A stretch of DNA of 64,000 nt from Nocardioides sp. B-3 (GTDB lineage Bacteria; Actinomycetota; Actinomycetes; Propionibacteriales; Nocardioidaceae): the NCBI RefSeq assembly GCF_024703895.1, contig NZ_CP087968.1, positions 1,798,001 through 1,862,000 on the forward strand. Direction: 5' to 3'. The notes beneath the pieces are model-generated. The model was given only the letters and a program-made list of their open reading frames with translations, was not told where the DNA came from and ran no database searches. The translations under genes were made by a program, and so were the position numbers. Position 1 is the first letter of the stretch. Each line of letters opens with the position of its first letter. Positions 1-11,128 of this stretch are shown here, in pieces.

Positions 1-109
1 GAGGGAGGCGACGCCGAGGAAGGTCACCCCGAAGTCGGCCTCGGCCTCGGGGGTGTCGGAACCGATCGGCGTACGACGTCAACGAGGGCCGACCGGGCTT
101 GAGGCGCAT
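1..109 (-). CDS. Possible MBL-fold metallo-hydrolase, N-terminal fragment
   Basis: Only the first codons lie in the window; the gene runs off the left edge. Read leftwards from an ATG at 107-109, the protein starts MRLKPGRPSLTSYADRF. After a probable frameshift near position 58 it continues as TPEAEADFGVTFLGVASL. A hydrophilic start followed by a VTFLGVASL-type strand resembles metallo-beta-lactamase-fold hydrolases, but the zinc-binding HxHxDH motif lies outside the window, so the assignment is tentative. It is divergent from the iron-regulated lipoprotein gene, with about 110 bases between the starts. Confidence 0.35.
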   Translation of the reverse strand, partial: MRLKPGRPSLTSYADRFRHPRGRGRLRGDLPRRRLP

Positions 110-127
110 GGCGGTGATCGTACGCAG

Positions 128-150
128 CCCCGACCGCGCTGTGGTCGGGG
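128..150. other. Small hairpin in the divergent intergenic region
   Basis: CCCCGACC (128-135) pairs exactly with GGTCGGGG (143-150) around a 7-base loop. It lies about 30 bases upstream of the iron box. It could be an operator or a leader hairpin; no T-tract is present, so a terminator is unlikely. Confidence 0.4.
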
Positions 151-178
151 TCACGATGCGGGCGAACCCAGCATCTGC

Positions 179-197
179 TTAGGTATGCCTTACCTAA
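179..197 (+). promoter_or_regulatory. DtxR/IdeR-type iron box
   Basis: TTAGGTATGCCTTACCTAA is a 19-base near-perfect dyad that closely matches the known actinobacterial iron-box consensus TTAGGTTAGGCTAACCTAA. It ends 21 bases before the ATG of the lipoprotein gene, where bound repressor would block transcription. The inference is that the downstream lipoprotein and membrane-protein genes are repressed when iron is plentiful. Confidence 0.85.
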
Positions 198-218
198 TTC
201 TCAGGAGGTTCCATCCCA

Positions 219-785
219 TGTTCCGTCCCCGGATCGCCATTGCCGCCCTGCTGCCCGCGCTCGCCCTGTCCGCCTGCTCGTCCTCCAGTGCCGAGGAGGC
301 CGAGAGCGCCGTCCCCCGCCGGGGTCAGCACGATGTACGAGACGGTCGAGGCCGAGATCGCCGAGCGCGGTGGCGAGCAGACCAGCGGCGAGTGGCGCGT
401 GGGCTACATCGTTGAGGCGGCCGAGCCGTGGTTCGAGGAGCACGGCGGCCACAGCAGCTTCCGTGAGCCCCGGGCCGGCGAGACCCACCACATCGAGATC
501 ATCCCGTTCGAGGAGTCGACCGGCCGGATCGTCCCCGACGTGCCCGTGACCGTCGAGGTCGTCGCCGCCGACGGCACCGTCGTCGCCGAGGAGGAGCTGA
601 ACTTCTACTACGCGACGTTCTTCCACTACGCGACCAACTTCTCCATCCCCGAGGACGGCACCTACACGCTGCGCGCCACGCTCGGGTCGCCGTCGTTCCT
701 GCGCCACGGCGACGAGGCCGACGGCCCGGCGCTCGCCGAGGAGACCACGGTCGAGTTCGCCGACGTCGAGCTGAGCGCGAGCTGA
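219..785 (+). CDS. P19/Tp34-type iron-transport lipoprotein
   Basis: The protein has about 189 residues once a one-base insertion near 316 is removed. It begins with a lipoprotein signal peptide (MFRPRIAIAALLPALALSAC, lipobox cysteine at residue 20). The mature part contains WRVGYIVEAAEPWF, HHIEIIPFEESTGRIVPDVPV and FFHYATNFSIPEDGTYTL. This layout is typical of the periplasmic P19/Tp34 family, which binds copper or iron and helps iron uptake, often beside an FTR1 permease. No FTR1 gene is seen here; the next gene is a membrane protein starting two bases later. AGGAGG lies just before the ATG, and the iron box upstream supports an iron role. Confidence 0.75.
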   Translation, partial: CSVPGSPLPPCCPRSPCPPARPPVPRRPRAPSPAGVSTMYETVEAEIAERGGEQTSGEWRVGYIVEAAEPWFEEHGGHSSFREPRAGETHHIEIIPFEESTGRIVPDVPVTVEVVAADGTVVAEEELNFYYATFFHYATNFSIPEDGTYTLRATLGSPSFLRHGDEADGPALAEETTVEFADVELSAS

Positions 786-787
786 AC

Positions 788-1334
788 GTGTCCGACGCCG
801 TCCTCCCCCGACCGCAGGTCGCGACGCTGCCGTGGACAGTGCTCCTCGTCGGCTCCGTGGTCTCGGTCGGGGGCGCCGGCGCCCTGCTCGTCTCCGAGCG
901 CATCCACCTCGGGCACACGATGCACGAGGTCGCCCTCTTCGGCCACCTCGCCTGCACCGGTGCTCGGATTCGGGGCGGTGCTGTCGGTCGACTGGGTCGG
1001 CCTGTTGTGGGTCGTACGGCGCCGTACGCTCTCCGACGTCCTCGACACCGCCGGACACCTCACTGCCCCGATCTGGCTCGGCCTCGCCGGGCTGGTCCTG
1101 ACCGGCATCCTGCTCGAGCCGGCCCTCGACAACCCGCTCACGCAGGTCAAGCTCGGCCCGGTGCTGCTGATCGTCTGGAACGGCCTGTTCGCGGGGCTGC
1201 TGCACCATCGGCTCTGCGTCGGGGCCAGCTTCGACACGGCACCGCGCCGGGTGCTGCTGGCGGCCGCGGCCGCCACGACCGTGTCCCGGGTCGGCTGGTG
1301 GGGCTCGATGGTGATCGGTTTCATCAACCACTGA
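788..1334 (+). CDS. Multi-pass membrane protein in the iron-regulated operon
   Basis: About 181 residues from a GTG start two bases after the lipoprotein stop, with one extra base near 952 (after LFGHLACT). Hydrophobic stretches include TLPWTVLLVGSVVSVGGAGALLV, VLGFGAVLSVDWVGLLWVV, an APIWLGLAGLVLTGILLEP segment, GPVLLIVWNGLFAGLL and a C-terminal helix, giving about five membrane segments. Conserved-looking histidines (HLGH, GHL, HH) could bind heme or metal. I do not recognise the family. Tight coupling to the P19-type gene suggests a partner in iron uptake or reduction. Confidence 0.6.
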
Positions 1335-1381
1335 CGGCTCCGAAATTCCGCGCGTCGTGGACGGCGGGGTAACTTCCGGAC

Positions 1382-2943
1382 GTGTCCGACAAGCGCCCCC
1401 GCCGTACCTTCGCCGTCATCAGCCACCCTGACGCCGGAAAGTCCACGCTCACCGAAGCGTTGGCGCTGCACGCGCGGGTGATCACCGAGGCCGGCGCCGT
1501 GCACGGCAAGGGCGGACGCCGCGCGACCGTCTCCGACTGGATGGACATGGAGAAGGCGCGCGGGATCTCGATCACGTCGGCCGCGCTGCAGTTCGTCTAT
1601 CGCGACCACGTCATCAACCTCGTCGACACCCCCGGCCACTCCGACTTCTCCGAGGACACCTACCGCGTGCTCTCGGCCGTCGACTCCGCGGTGATGCTGG
1701 TCGACGCGGGCAAGGGGCTTGAGCCGCAGACCCTCAAGCTGTTCAAGGTGTGCGCCCTGCGCGGCATCCCGGTCATCACCGTCATCAACAAGTGGGACCG
1801 CCCGGGCCTCGCGGCGCTGGAGCTGATGGACCTGATCGAGCAGCAGATCAAGCTGCGACCCACCCCGCTCACTCGGCCCGTCGGCGAGGCCGGTGACTTC
1901 CGTGGGGTGCTCGATCGCCGTACCGGCGAGTTCGTGAAGTACACCCGCACGGCCGGTGGCGCGACTCGCGCGCCCGAGCTGCGGATGTCGGCCGACGACG
2001 TCGAGGCCGCGGACGCCGACGTGTGGGCCGCCGCAGTGGAGGAGCACGAGCTGCTCACGCTGGACGACGCCGACCACGACCGGGAGCGGTTCCTCGCGGG
2101 CGTCACGACGCCGGTCATGTTCGCCAGCGCGTTGCAGAACTTCGGGGTCGCGCAGCTGCTCGACCTGCTGCTCGACCTCGCCCCGGCGCCCGGCACCATC
2201 GCCGGTGTCGACGGCACCCAGCGGCGCCCGGGCGACGACTTCAGCGCCTTCGTCTTCAAGGTGCAGTCCGGCATGAACGCCGCCCACCGCGACCGGCTGG
2301 CCTATGCGCGCATCGTGTCCGGCGACTTCGAGCGCGGCATGATCGTGACGCACGCCGCGAGCGGTCGGCCGTTCTGCGACGAAGTACGCCCGAGGCCGTC
2401 TTCGGTCGCGAGGTCACCTCGATCGAGCACGCCTACCCCGGTGACATCGTCGGCTTCGTCAACGCCCGGGCGCTCCGCGTCGGCGACACGGTCTACACCG
2501 GCGAGCCGATCGAGTTCCCGCCCGTGCCGACCTTCGCGCCCGAGCACTTCATGACCGCGACCGCGAAGGACATCGGCCGCTACAAGCAGTTCCGTCGTGG
2601 CATCGAGCAGCTCGACCGGGAAGGCGTGGTCCAGGTGCTGCGCTCCGACCTGCGTGGCGACCAGAGCCCGGTGCTCGCGGCCGTCGGACCAATGCAGTTC
2701 GAGGTCGTCCAGAGAACGGATGTCCAACGAGTTCAACTCGCCGATCCGGCTGTCCGCACTGGACTACAAGGTCGCGCGGCGCACCGATGCCGAGGGTGCG
2801 CTCGCGTGCGCGGCGGTCGCGGCGTCGAGGTGCTGCAGCGCTCCGACGGCACCTACCCGGCGATCTTCACCGACCAGTGGCGCGCGGGCGCGACGGCTCG
2901 CGACAACCCGGACGTGATGCTGGAGCCGCTGGCCGCCGGCTGA
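1382..2943 (+). CDS. prfC: Peptide chain release factor 3
   Basis: This is the translational GTPase that recycles RF1 and RF2 from the ribosome after termination. From a GTG start it reads SDKRPRRTFAVISHPDAGKST (G1 P-loop), then RGISITSAA (switch I), DTPGH (G3) and NKWD (G4), in the order of EF-G-like factors, followed by domain II. Two frameshifts break the back half: a lost base near 2388 in a CCCGG context and an extra base near 2713 in a CCAGG context. Joined, the protein has about 520 residues, the usual length. Confidence 0.9.
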
Positions 2944-2948
2944 CCGGG

Positions 2949-3422
2949 TCAGCCCTCGGTCTGCCCGATGTAGCAGAGCATGCGGTAGTCGACGCCCTCC
3001 TCGATGTTCACGAACCCGTGCCGCTCGTAGAACCGCCGGGTGTCCTCGTCGACCTCGTCGACGTTGATGTGCAGCTCGGGAGACCCGAGCTCGGCGAGGA
3101 TCCGTCGCGCCTCGGCGATCAGCTGCGTGCCGATGCCCCAGTTGCGCAGCGACGGCACGACGTAGAGCTCCTCGAGCTGGGCGACCGGCCCGTCGAACCA
3201 GATCGCCGGACGCAGCGTGATCAGCGCAAAGCCCTTGGCGTCCCCGACGACCAGCGCGATCACGTTGTCGTACTCCAGGATCCGGGCGAACCGCGCGGCC
3301 AGCACGTCCGCCGGGTCGGTCGGCGAGTCGAACTCGGTGTTGAAGTCCCACAGCAGCCTTCCGAGCACCGCGGCGTCGGCCGGCGTTGCGCGGCGTACGG
3401 CGAAGGCGTCTGTGTCAGTCAC
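2949..3422 (-). CDS. GNAT-family N-acetyltransferase
   Basis: An intact protein of 157 residues from a GTG start (VTDTDAFAVRRATPADAAVLG). The acetyl-CoA-binding motif A is visible as LEELYVVPSLRNWGIGTQLIAEARR, and motif B includes FYERHGFVNIEEGVDYRML. The substrate cannot be told. It ends six bases from the prfC stop, so the two genes converge, and it starts divergently from the lipoate-ligase-like gene. Confidence 0.8.
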   Translation of the reverse strand: MTDTDAFAVRRATPADAAVLGRLLWDFNTEFDSPTDPADVLAARFARILEYDNVIALVVGDAKGFALITLRPAIWFDGPVAQLEELYVVPSLRNWGIGTQLIAEARRILAELGSPELHINVDEVDEDTRRFYERHGFVNIEEGVDYRMLCYIGQTEG

Positions 3423-3474
3423 GAGATCTCCCGAGGTGCGGGTGCGAGGCGAAGCACTGCAAGGATGCTCGATC

Positions 3475-4215
3475 ATGCAGGTCTACGTCGATCCGGCACC
3501 CGGTGGCGAGGCGACCAATCTCGCGCTCGGCCACCTGCTGGCGCGCCGGGCCGAGCGCGAGGACTCGTTCGAGGCCCTGCACGTCTATCGACCTTCGGGT
3601 CGCTCCGTCGTCTTCGGTCGACGCGAGACCCGGTCGCCGGGCTTTGCTGCCGCGGTCCGGGCCGCCACGGACGCGGGCTTCGAGCCGCTGATCCGGGCCA
3701 CCGGCGGCCGGGCCGTGGCCTACACCGAGCAGACCGTCGTCGTGCACCACGTGCGGCACGAGAAGGAGCCGATCGGCGGGCACGATGCCCGCTTCGTCGA
3801 GATCGGGCATCGACTGGTGGACGTGATGCGCACCCTCGGCGTGGAGGCCCGGCTCGGGGCGGTGCCGGGGGAGTACTGCCCCGGAGCCCACAGCGTCAAC
3901 GCCCGCGGAGAAGCCAAGCTCGTCGGCACCGCGCAGCGCGTCCTCCGCCGGGCGTGGCTGTTCGCGTCACTGGTCGTGGTGGGCGACGAAGCGGAGCTCC
4001 GACCGGTGCTGACCGAGGTCTACGGCCATCTCGGTCAGCCGCTCGACCCGGCGTCGGTCGGGTCGCTGTCGGCGGAGAACCCCGCGCTCGAACCGGGAGT
4101 GGTCGCACGGGCACTGCTCGCGGCCTTCGCGGGAACGTCGCCGACCCTGCCGGTCAGCGCGCTCGGCGACCTGCTCGCGGAAGCCGACCGGCTCGCCGTC
4201 GACCACCGGGTGTGA
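3475..4215 (+). CDS. Lipoate-protein ligase A / biotin-lipoyl ligase family protein
   Basis: Intact, 246 residues. The hallmark substrate-binding segment is RATGGRAVAYTEQTVVV at residues 82-98, and GEYCPGAHSVNARGEAKLVGTAQR at about 133-156 provides the lysine-containing loop of the family. Such enzymes attach lipoate, octanoate or biotin to carrier proteins, or act as amidotransferases between them. The N-terminus MQVYVDPAPGGEATNLALG fits the class often annotated as lipoate-ligase-like in actinobacteria. Its exact acyl substrate is unknown. Confidence 0.75.
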   Translation: MQVYVDPAPGGEATNLALGHLLARRAEREDSFEALHVYRPSGRSVVFGRRETRSPGFAAAVRAATDAGFEPLIRATGGRAVAYTEQTVVVHHVRHEKEPIGGHDARFVEIGHRLVDVMRTLGVEARLGAVPGEYCPGAHSVNARGEAKLVGTAQRVLRRAWLFASLVVVGDEAELRPVLTEVYGHLGQPLDPASVGSLSAENPALEPGVVARALLAAFAGTSPTLPVSALGDLLAEADRLAVDHRV

Positions 4216-4218
4216 CGC

Positions 4219-4892
4219 TCAGGTCCGACCCGGGACCTGCACCAGCGGGCGGGGCATCCGCTCGAGGCGATCGCGTCGACGAGCAGCCGCGCGTAGCGCG
4301 ACTTGCGTCGGGCACCGGCACCGAGGAAGCGGCGCATCTGGGCCTCGAAGCTGCCGTCGCGCCACGCCGGCTGCTTCTGCAACGTCTCGAAGGACCCGAG
4401 GTCGCCCCGGCTGTCGAGGAGCGCCTCGATCGGCGCGCGACCGGCGGCCCGGATCAGCTCGTCCTCCGGGTCCTCGACGCAGACGAAGAAGCCGAGTCGC
4501 TCCATGTCGCGGCGCGTCCTCGGCGTACCGACGCCGGCGGCCGCGAGGCCGCGTCGGAAGAACTCCTCCTCGGCCTCGTCGCACACCCCGCGCAGGACGA
4601 GGTCCGCACCCTGCGGGCCGAAGAGCAGGAGGTGACTGGTCACGGCGTGGGCACCGCCGATCGGCACCACGGTCACTCGCTCCGCGGCCGGGTCCCGGCC
4701 CCGGCGGCGGGCGAGGGTCTCGATCGCGATCAGGTCGCTGATGCCCTCGACCGGGACGAGCGACCCGGCCGACGCCGCGTTGGTCAGGGCGGCGGCCCGG
4801 GCCTCGATCGGAGCGTTCGGCCCATGTGCGTAGCCCGCCAGTGCCTCGCGAGCGAGGCGTGCGCGATCCGTTCCGTGCTCCATCCCGGCCAT
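4219..4892 (-). CDS. TOPRIM-domain nucleotidyl transferase/hydrolase-like protein
   Basis: About 224 residues. The segment SLVPVEGISDLIAIETLARRRG carries the TOPRIM glutamate, and DPEDELIRAAG carries the acidic pair, as in OLD-family nucleases and RNase M5-like proteins. There is no OLD-type ATPase domain, so this is a stand-alone TOPRIM protein. The last 17 residues (ERMPRPLVQVPGRT) are in another frame after a lost base near 4265. An alternative ATG lies three codons downstream. It converges with the lipoate-ligase-like gene. Confidence 0.65.
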
Positions 4893-4913
4893 CGTGCCAC
4901 CGCCATGGCTCGG

Positions 4914-5546
4914 TCAGCCCGAGCTGGCAACCCGCTCGGCCAGCCGGACCGCGGCCGTCGCCGTCAGGTCGGCGGTCTCAGGGTCCGCTGCGGCCTGCTC
5001 CGGCACCAGCCCACCGAGCAGCGCGGCCGGCTGGGTCAGCCAGATCCACGCCTTCCACGGGTCCATGCCCGCGGCCAGCAGCGGCTGGAGGACGGGCGCG
5101 AGGTCCTCGCGCGGCTCGCCCGCGCTGGTGAGCTGGAAGGCGGGCACCATGACGTCGCGATGGTCGCCGATCACCAGCAGGCGGTGCAGCGACCCGGTCT
5201 TGTGGATCATGAACCGGGCGGCATCGACGGAGGTGCCCCGCACCTCGGCGAGAGCCGCGTAGTCGAACCACGCAGTGTCGAGGAGCTCCTCGCGCAGCCG
5301 CGCGTGCCGGGCCACGGTGAGCAGCGAGATCGGTACGGCGTGGGCCGGGTCCTCGCCGGTGGAGTGGAGCATCGCGTCGAGCGCCTCGAGCTGCTCGGTC
5401 GTCATCGGCTCGCCGGTCGCCGGGTCGGTCCACACGGCCGAGCCCTGCGCGTCGCGGGTGAAGGTCGGCAGGCCGGCGGTGCCCGGGTGCGCCGCGAGGT
5501 CGAGCCCCTCGAGCCAGTCGGCGATGCGATCGCCCGTCGAAGTCAT
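4914..5546 (-). CDS. Hypothetical protein with an MbcA/ParS-like C-terminal region
   Basis: Intact, 210 residues, starting MTSTGDRIADWLEGLDLAAH. The C-terminal part (PAFQLTSAGEPREDLAPVLQPL, then DPWKAWIWLTQPAALLGG) resembles the toxin-binding domain of MbcA/ParS/Xre antitoxins (DUF2384 type). That domain normally pairs with a RES toxin. No RES-like protein is adjacent, so any toxin-antitoxin role is unproven. It lies between the TOPRIM and DHFR-like genes on the same strand, with gaps of about 20 bases. Confidence 0.5.
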   Translation of the reverse strand: MTSTGDRIADWLEGLDLAAHPGTAGLPTFTRDAQGSAVWTDPATGEPMTTEQLEALDAMLHSTGEDPAHAVPISLLTVARHARLREELLDTAWFDYAALAEVRGTSVDAARFMIHKTGSLHRLLVIGDHRDVMVPAFQLTSAGEPREDLAPVLQPLLAAGMDPWKAWIWLTQPAALLGGLVPEQAAADPETADLTATAAVRLAERVASSG

Positions 5547-5571
5547 GGGACAAGCGTGCCGTACGTCGGAG

Positions 5572-6165
5572 TCACGCCCGCCGGTAGGTGAGGTGGGTGA
5601 CGTGCGGCGTGGTCCGGCTGGAGGCCGGCACCATCGCCAGACCGGTCACGTCGTCGAAGACCCGCAGTCCGTCCCCCAGCGTGAAGGGGGCGACGTGGAG
5701 TCGGAGCTCGTCGACGAGGCCGGCCGCGAGGTAGGCGTTGAGGGTGGTGACCCCGCCGGCGATCGAGACGTTGCGCTCGCCCGCCGCCGCGCGGGCCAGC
5801 TCGAGCGCCGTACCGGGACCGTCCGTCACGAAGTGGAAGGTCGTCCCGCCCTCCATCTCCACCGACTCGCGCGGCCGGCTGCAGAGCACGAAGACGGGTC
5901 CGCGGTACGGCGGTTCCGGCCCCCACCAGCCCTGCCAGTCGAGGTCCCACTCGCCGCGGTCGGGCCCGAACATGTGCCGGCCCATGATGAAGGCGCCCGC
6001 GTCGACGATGCGGGCGATCTCGTCGGGGCTGTCCTCGCCGTGCTCGAACATCCGGGCGTGGAAGCGCTCGCCCACGTCCGGCCCGAAGGGGTGCTCCAGC
6101 GACTGGTCGCGCCCGGCCCCCACGAGGTCGAGCGAGACGGACATGTCGGCGGTGACGAGGCCCAT
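5572..6165 (-). CDS. Dihydrofolate reductase / RibD C-terminal family protein
   Basis: Intact, 197 residues. It begins MGLVTADMSVSLDLVGAG and contains IMGRHMFGPDRGEWD, PVFVLCSRPRESVEM, FHFVTDG and NVSIAGGVTTLNAYLAAGLVDELRLHVAPFTLGDG. This is the standard pattern of the DHFR-like RibD_C family that binds NADPH. In actinobacteria such genes are usually of unknown substrate and not true folA. The 195 bases upstream (6166-6360) hold no convincing gene. Confidence 0.8.
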   Translation of the reverse strand: MGLVTADMSVSLDLVGAGRDQSLEHPFGPDVGERFHARMFEHGEDSPDEIARIVDAGAFIMGRHMFGPDRGEWDLDWQGWWGPEPPYRGPVFVLCSRPRESVEMEGGTTFHFVTDGPGTALELARAAAGERNVSIAGGVTTLNAYLAAGLVDELRLHVAPFTLGDGLRVFDDVTGLAMVPASSRTTPHVTHLTYRRA

Positions 6166-6360
6166 GGGTTTCAGACTAGGTACGCCGTGGGGCCGGCCGC
6201 CACCACTGGCCGCCAGATCATCTGAGGAAGTTCGACGGCAACCGTCGCCATTCCACGCTCGACAGGGTGCCTCAGTCGCCGAACTGCCTCACATGTGCGG
6301 TCACTGAAGATCCACTCGAGCGAGTGGAAGTTCAGGAACCGGGGCAGCAAGCGCTGACGA

Positions 6361-7113
6361 TCACTCCGTCGGCGGGGCTGACGGGTCCTCCATGGCCGGG
6401 GCGTCGAAGCCGCACTGCTTGCGCTCCTGCTCGACCCGGAGCGTGAGCCGCTCCTTGCCGGCGGCGTGCGCCTCGGCGACGGTGCCGGAGTAGATGGTGT
6501 TGTCCTTCGACTCCGGGTTGACCGCGGAGACCGACTCGCACAGGTGGAAGACCTCGCCGGACTTGGTCCAGTAGACGAGGTCGGCGCCCGTGATGTCGGT
6601 GACTGGTTGGACTCCTCGGTGTACTGCTCCACCGAGGGCGCGTCGAGGTCGACGCCGACGGCGGTCGCCGCGATCATCACGAGCACGCCGATGCCGCCGG
6701 CGAGTGCCTTCTCCTTGCCGCTCATGTCCTTGTTCGTCAGGATCAGCACGATCAGCGGCAGGAACGCGATCACGGTGATGATCGCGCCCAGCTGGTTCTG
6801 CACGAAGAAGCGGACCGTGTCGCGGCGCGAGGCCGGGTCGAGGCGGTTGGCCTGCTTCCACAGCAGCGAGCCGCCGGCGGCGAGCAGACCGATGACGACG
6901 AGCAGGCCGATCAGCAGCACCATGTTGACGGGGGTGTCACGCAGCACCCCGAAGATCGCGTAGACCTCGCCGGCGATGGCGAGCGCCCACAGCAGTGCGG
7001 CGATCAGGCGCAGCCGGGTGGCCTTGCTGTTCGCCTCCGGCGTGGGCTTCCGTGTGTTCGGTGTCTGCGGCGTCGGCGCCGGTGTCGACCCGGACGACCT
7101 TCTTCTTGGCCAT
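6361..7113 (-). CDS. Hypothetical membrane protein
   Basis: About 250 residues over three frame segments. It starts MAKKKVVRVDTGADAAD and shifts near 7050 into ATRLRLIAALLWALAIAGEVYAIFGVL, a membrane helix. Two more helical stretches follow (MVLLIGLLVVIGLLAAGGSLLW and LGAIITVIAFLPLIVLILT), and then ALAGGIGVLVMIAATAVGVD. A second shift in a CCAGG context near 6600 leads to a C-terminal soluble region, VTDITGADLVYWTKSGEVFHLCESV, ending in PSAPPTE. Topology suggests four helices and an extracytoplasmic tail. I do not recognise the family. Confidence 0.6.
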
Positions 7114-7165
7114 GGTGATCTCTTCCCGAGAGGCGGTTGTCGGGAACGAGCCTAGTCATGGCGTC

Positions 7166-7199
7166 GGGCCCACGCTCGTCTCGCGACCAACGTGGGCCC
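7166..7199 (-). terminator. Hairpin downstream of the stress-protein gene
   Basis: GGGCCCACG (7166-7174) pairs with CGTGGGCCC (7191-7199). It begins 18 bases after the stop codon of the minus-strand gene ending at 7218. There is no T-run, so it is an actinobacterial-type stem without a tail. Confidence 0.5.
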
Positions 7200-7217
7200 G
7201 GAATCCCCCAGCTCGGT

Positions 7218-7810
7218 TCAGGCGCTCTCGAACCACGGCCTGTGCAGGTCGTAGAACGTCGCGTCCTGCATGGCGTAGGCGAGCTCGCTGCGGACCTCGG
7301 CCGGCGGCTCCGATCTGCTCGCCCTGACGCGCCGCCTCCTCGGACGTGAAGCAGACCGTCTCGGTGAACGTGCCGTCCGGCTCGATCGCGAGCGTGCCGC
7401 CGAGGATCTCCGGTCGCATCTCGTGCAGGCTCGTGGTGTCCGCCAGCATTGCCTTGAGCCGGCTCGGGTCGTCGACCCGACCGCGGATGATCTGCACGAA
7501 CCCCGCCTCGGTCCGAGCCTCCGTCCATGAGCAGGGTGACGTCGTCGCAGTCGTGGAACTCCATCGGACCGTCCATCACGGCGGTCAGGCGCTCGGCCCA
7601 CTCGCCCTGCTCGGCGCGCTCGGAGTTGGCCATCGCCGACTCCCGTGAGTCGAAGCGGACGACGCCGATCATCAGGTCGTCGTCGGTGAAGCCATAGGTC
7701 CCGCCGAGCCAGCCGGGGGCCCCCGGCGAGAGGTCACGACGCCACTCGTCGAGCAGCTCGTGGGCCTCGTCCTGCCGCGTGCACTTGCCTTGAATGATCT
7801 GGATGAACAC
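7218..7810 (-). CDS. Two-part hypothetical protein with repeated QIIxG domains
   Basis: From a GTG start preceded by GAGGAGG, the protein begins VFIQIIQGKCTRQDEAHELLDEW. A second copy of the pattern, MQIIRGRVDDPSRLKAMLADT, follows after a break near 7505. A last break near 7300 leads to SELAYAMQDATFYDLHRPWFESA. Two domains of about 95 residues with the same start suggest a tandem dimeric alpha-beta-barrel (monooxygenase-like) protein. Its function is not established. It is divergent from furA, 180 bases apart. Confidence 0.6.
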
Positions 7811-7950
7811 CTCTGCCTCCTCGGTCGATTGATCGGTCGAGTCAGGTCGAGGCCGTGCGGGCGCTGGGGCCCCGGCCGGGCCCAGCTCGCAACGTACGCC
7901 GACAACTCGGTCGGCACCATGACGAGAAAAGAGGAGGGCATTGACCAGCC

Positions 7951-7975
7951 TTACTTGACTCATTCCAGAAAAGGG
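7951..7975 (+). promoter_or_regulatory. FurA operator / furA-katG promoter
   Basis: The segment contains TTACTTGACTCATTCCAGAA followed by AAGGG. It closely resembles, from memory, the AT-rich FurA-binding site in front of mycobacterial furA-katG (TTGACTGATTCCAGAAAAGGG type). It lies 16 bases before the chosen furA start, overlapping the expected core promoter. FurA would therefore repress its own operon and release it under oxidative stress. Confidence 0.7.
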
Positions 7976-7989
7976 AGCAGGGTGTGTGA

Positions 7990-10639
<2,650 letters not shown>

Positions 10640-10748
10640 TCTCGACCGTCTCCGAGCGCCGATCGGGCAGCGGGTGTCACAACCCGCGCCCGGTCGGCGT
10701 CTTCATGTCCAGCACGCGACACACCGCGTCCACGACAAGGAGACAGTC

Positions 10749-11093
10749 ATGACCAGCACCACCCGTGTCCCGCCGGCCGAGATCACCGGTCTGTACGGCG
10801 GCCTGCTCAAGATCGCCATGAAGAAGCTCCTCGGCGGCGTGCCCGCAGGTGCTGGCGTGATGTGGCACCACCGCGCCGTCTTCAACGACTCGATGAAGCT
10901 CGGCCGCAAGTCGGAGAAGTGGCACGAGCTCGATCCCAACCTCACGTCCTTCGCCACGATGGCCGCGGCCGCCGAGATCGGCTGCAGCTTCTGCCTCGAC
11001 CTCGGCTACTTCCAGTCCCACAACAAGGGCCCGGACGAGGCCAAGGCCCGCGAGGTGCCGCGCTGGCGCGAGTCCGACGTCTTCACCCCGCTC
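10749..11093 (+). pseudogene. Carboxymuconolactone-decarboxylase-like protein, C-terminus missing
   Basis: It starts MTSTTRVPPAEITGLYGG and carries the AhpD/CMD-type redox motif EIGCSFCLDLG (CxxC, about residue 79). The family normally continues for another 60-80 residues after WRESDVFTPL. Here the recognisable protein stops at about 11093 and runs directly into unrelated bases and then the middle of a sigma factor. A deletion (real or in the assembly) has removed its end. It follows katG by about 110 bases and may belong to the oxidative-stress unit. Confidence 0.65.
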
Positions 11094-11128
11094 GCGACCG
11101 CGAGCCAGCCCGAGCGTGAGCGCCATGA

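Noticed and set aside
2787..5591. A 934-codon plus-strand open frame, and similar very long frames at 14063-16294, 26550-28169 and 43773-46748
   Set aside because: They lie antisense to or out of frame with well-supported genes, have biased compositions, and reflect the high GC content. They are shadows, except for the parts that coincide with real genes.
6166..6360. A possible short gene between the DHFR-like and membrane-protein genes
   Set aside because: Open frames here are short, without ribosome-binding sites, and give no protein-like pattern.
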